From: an uncultured Porphyromonadaceae bacterium
Lineage (GTDB): Bacteria > Bacteroidota > Bacteroidia > Bacteroidales > Muribaculaceae
Direction: 5' to 3'
NCBI GenBank assembly: GCA_905212215.1
Contig: CAJMDR010000126.1
Coordinates: forward strand, 1-6,400
DNA length: 6,400 bases
The notes below the pieces were generated by a model. It was not told the DNA's origin. It did not search any database and saw only the letters and a list, made by a program, of their open reading frames with translations. Shown one piece after another: positions 6,209-6,400 of the stretch; position 1 is the first letter of the stretch, and each line of letters begins with the position of its first letter. The position numbers and the translations under genes were made by a program.

Positions 6209-6400
6209 TCAATCGGCGAGACGGTTTACCAGATTTTCCGGTAACTGTGGCATAGCGCCGTTCTGTGTGCATACGTAAGCCGACGTGTTTACCGCCAACT
6301 GATGCGCCTCAGTCACGCTCTTCCCTTTCAGCAAGGCGGAGATGAAGGCTGCGGTGAAGGAATCGCCCGCCCCCACGGTGTCGGCTACTTCCACCTTAGG
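6209..6400 (-). CDS. PfkB-family carbohydrate kinase, C-terminal 63 codons, probable fructokinase
   Basis: The frame enters from the window edge (CCT AAG GTG GAA ...) and ends at TGA 6211-6209; the GTG at 6394 is an internal valine codon, not a start. The visible part has the PfkB C-terminal signature ADTVGAGDSFTAAF, with GAGD carrying the catalytic base aspartate and the anion hole that serves ATP-dependent phosphorylation. The ending SAYVCTQNGAMPQLP resembles Bacteroidota fructokinases, so fructose to fructose 6-phosphate is the likely reaction, taking up the dehydrogenase product. Other PfkB members (2-keto-3-deoxygluconate kinase, ribokinase) cannot be ruled out without the N-terminal half. 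The gene converges on the regulator gene with one base (6208) between stop codons, and is on the same strand as the dehydrogenase operon but separated from it by the regulator. Confidence 0.88.
   Translation of the reverse strand, partial: PKVEVADTVGAGDSFTAAFISALLKGKSVTEAHQLAVNTSAYVCTQNGAMPQLPENLVNRLAD

Noticed and set aside
6209..6394. GTG at 6394 as a start codon for a 61-residue protein
   Set aside because: The frame stays open to the window edge, and the PfkB signature needs the rest of the kinase upstream; this is a gene cut by the window, not a small gene.
1..6400. Mobile element, CRISPR array, tRNA or rRNA
   Set aside because: No transposase or integrase motifs, no regular spacer-repeat arrays and no tRNA-like or rRNA-like sequence were seen on either strand.

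Overview
The window looks like chromosomal DNA from a member of the Bacteroidales, possibly a Muribaculaceae-like gut species; the family-level placement is inference. The signs are promoters of the Bacteroidota type (TTTG, about 20 bases, TAnnTTTG) upstream of genes, no Shine-Dalgarno sequence at any readable start, moderate GC, and protein families typical of this order: a GLUG-repeat surface protein, a FucP-like (FHS) sugar transporter and a Bacteroidota-style LacI regulator.

Layout. Positions 1-1882 (minus) hold the first 627 codons of a large secreted protein whose 3' end lies outside the window. Positions 1883-2188 are intergenic: they contain the promoter of that gene, a Fnr-box-like palindrome, a block of 9-bp repeats that folds back on itself, and a probable terminator for the upstream operon. 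Positions 2189-5001 (minus) are a tight two-gene operon, with a mannitol-dehydrogenase-family polyol dehydrogenase followed by an FHS-type MFS transporter; stop and start overlap as TGATG. Positions 5002-5187 are a divergent control region with promoters on both strands and a cluster of ACGT-centred LacI-type operator sites. Positions 5188-6207 (plus) encode a LacI-family regulator. Positions 6209-6400 (minus) are the last 63 codons of a PfkB-family sugar kinase, most like fructokinase; its stop codon lies one base from the regulator's stop.

How the genes fit together. The kinase, regulator, dehydrogenase and transporter make a compact polyol-use locus. The simplest reading is that the transporter imports a hexitol (mannitol is the best guess), the NAD-dependent dehydrogenase oxidises it to a ketose (fructose), and the kinase makes fructose 6-phosphate for glycolysis, with the LacI protein controlling the divergent promoters. 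The substrate is inferred from family and context; fructuronate or D-arabinitol are alternatives. The GLUG protein appears to be an independent transcription unit.

No mobile element, CRISPR array, tRNA or rRNA was seen. The most unusual items are the operator cluster, the inverted 9-bp repeat block and the internally duplicated N-terminal region of the GLUG protein. I found no clear sign of a wholly new system.
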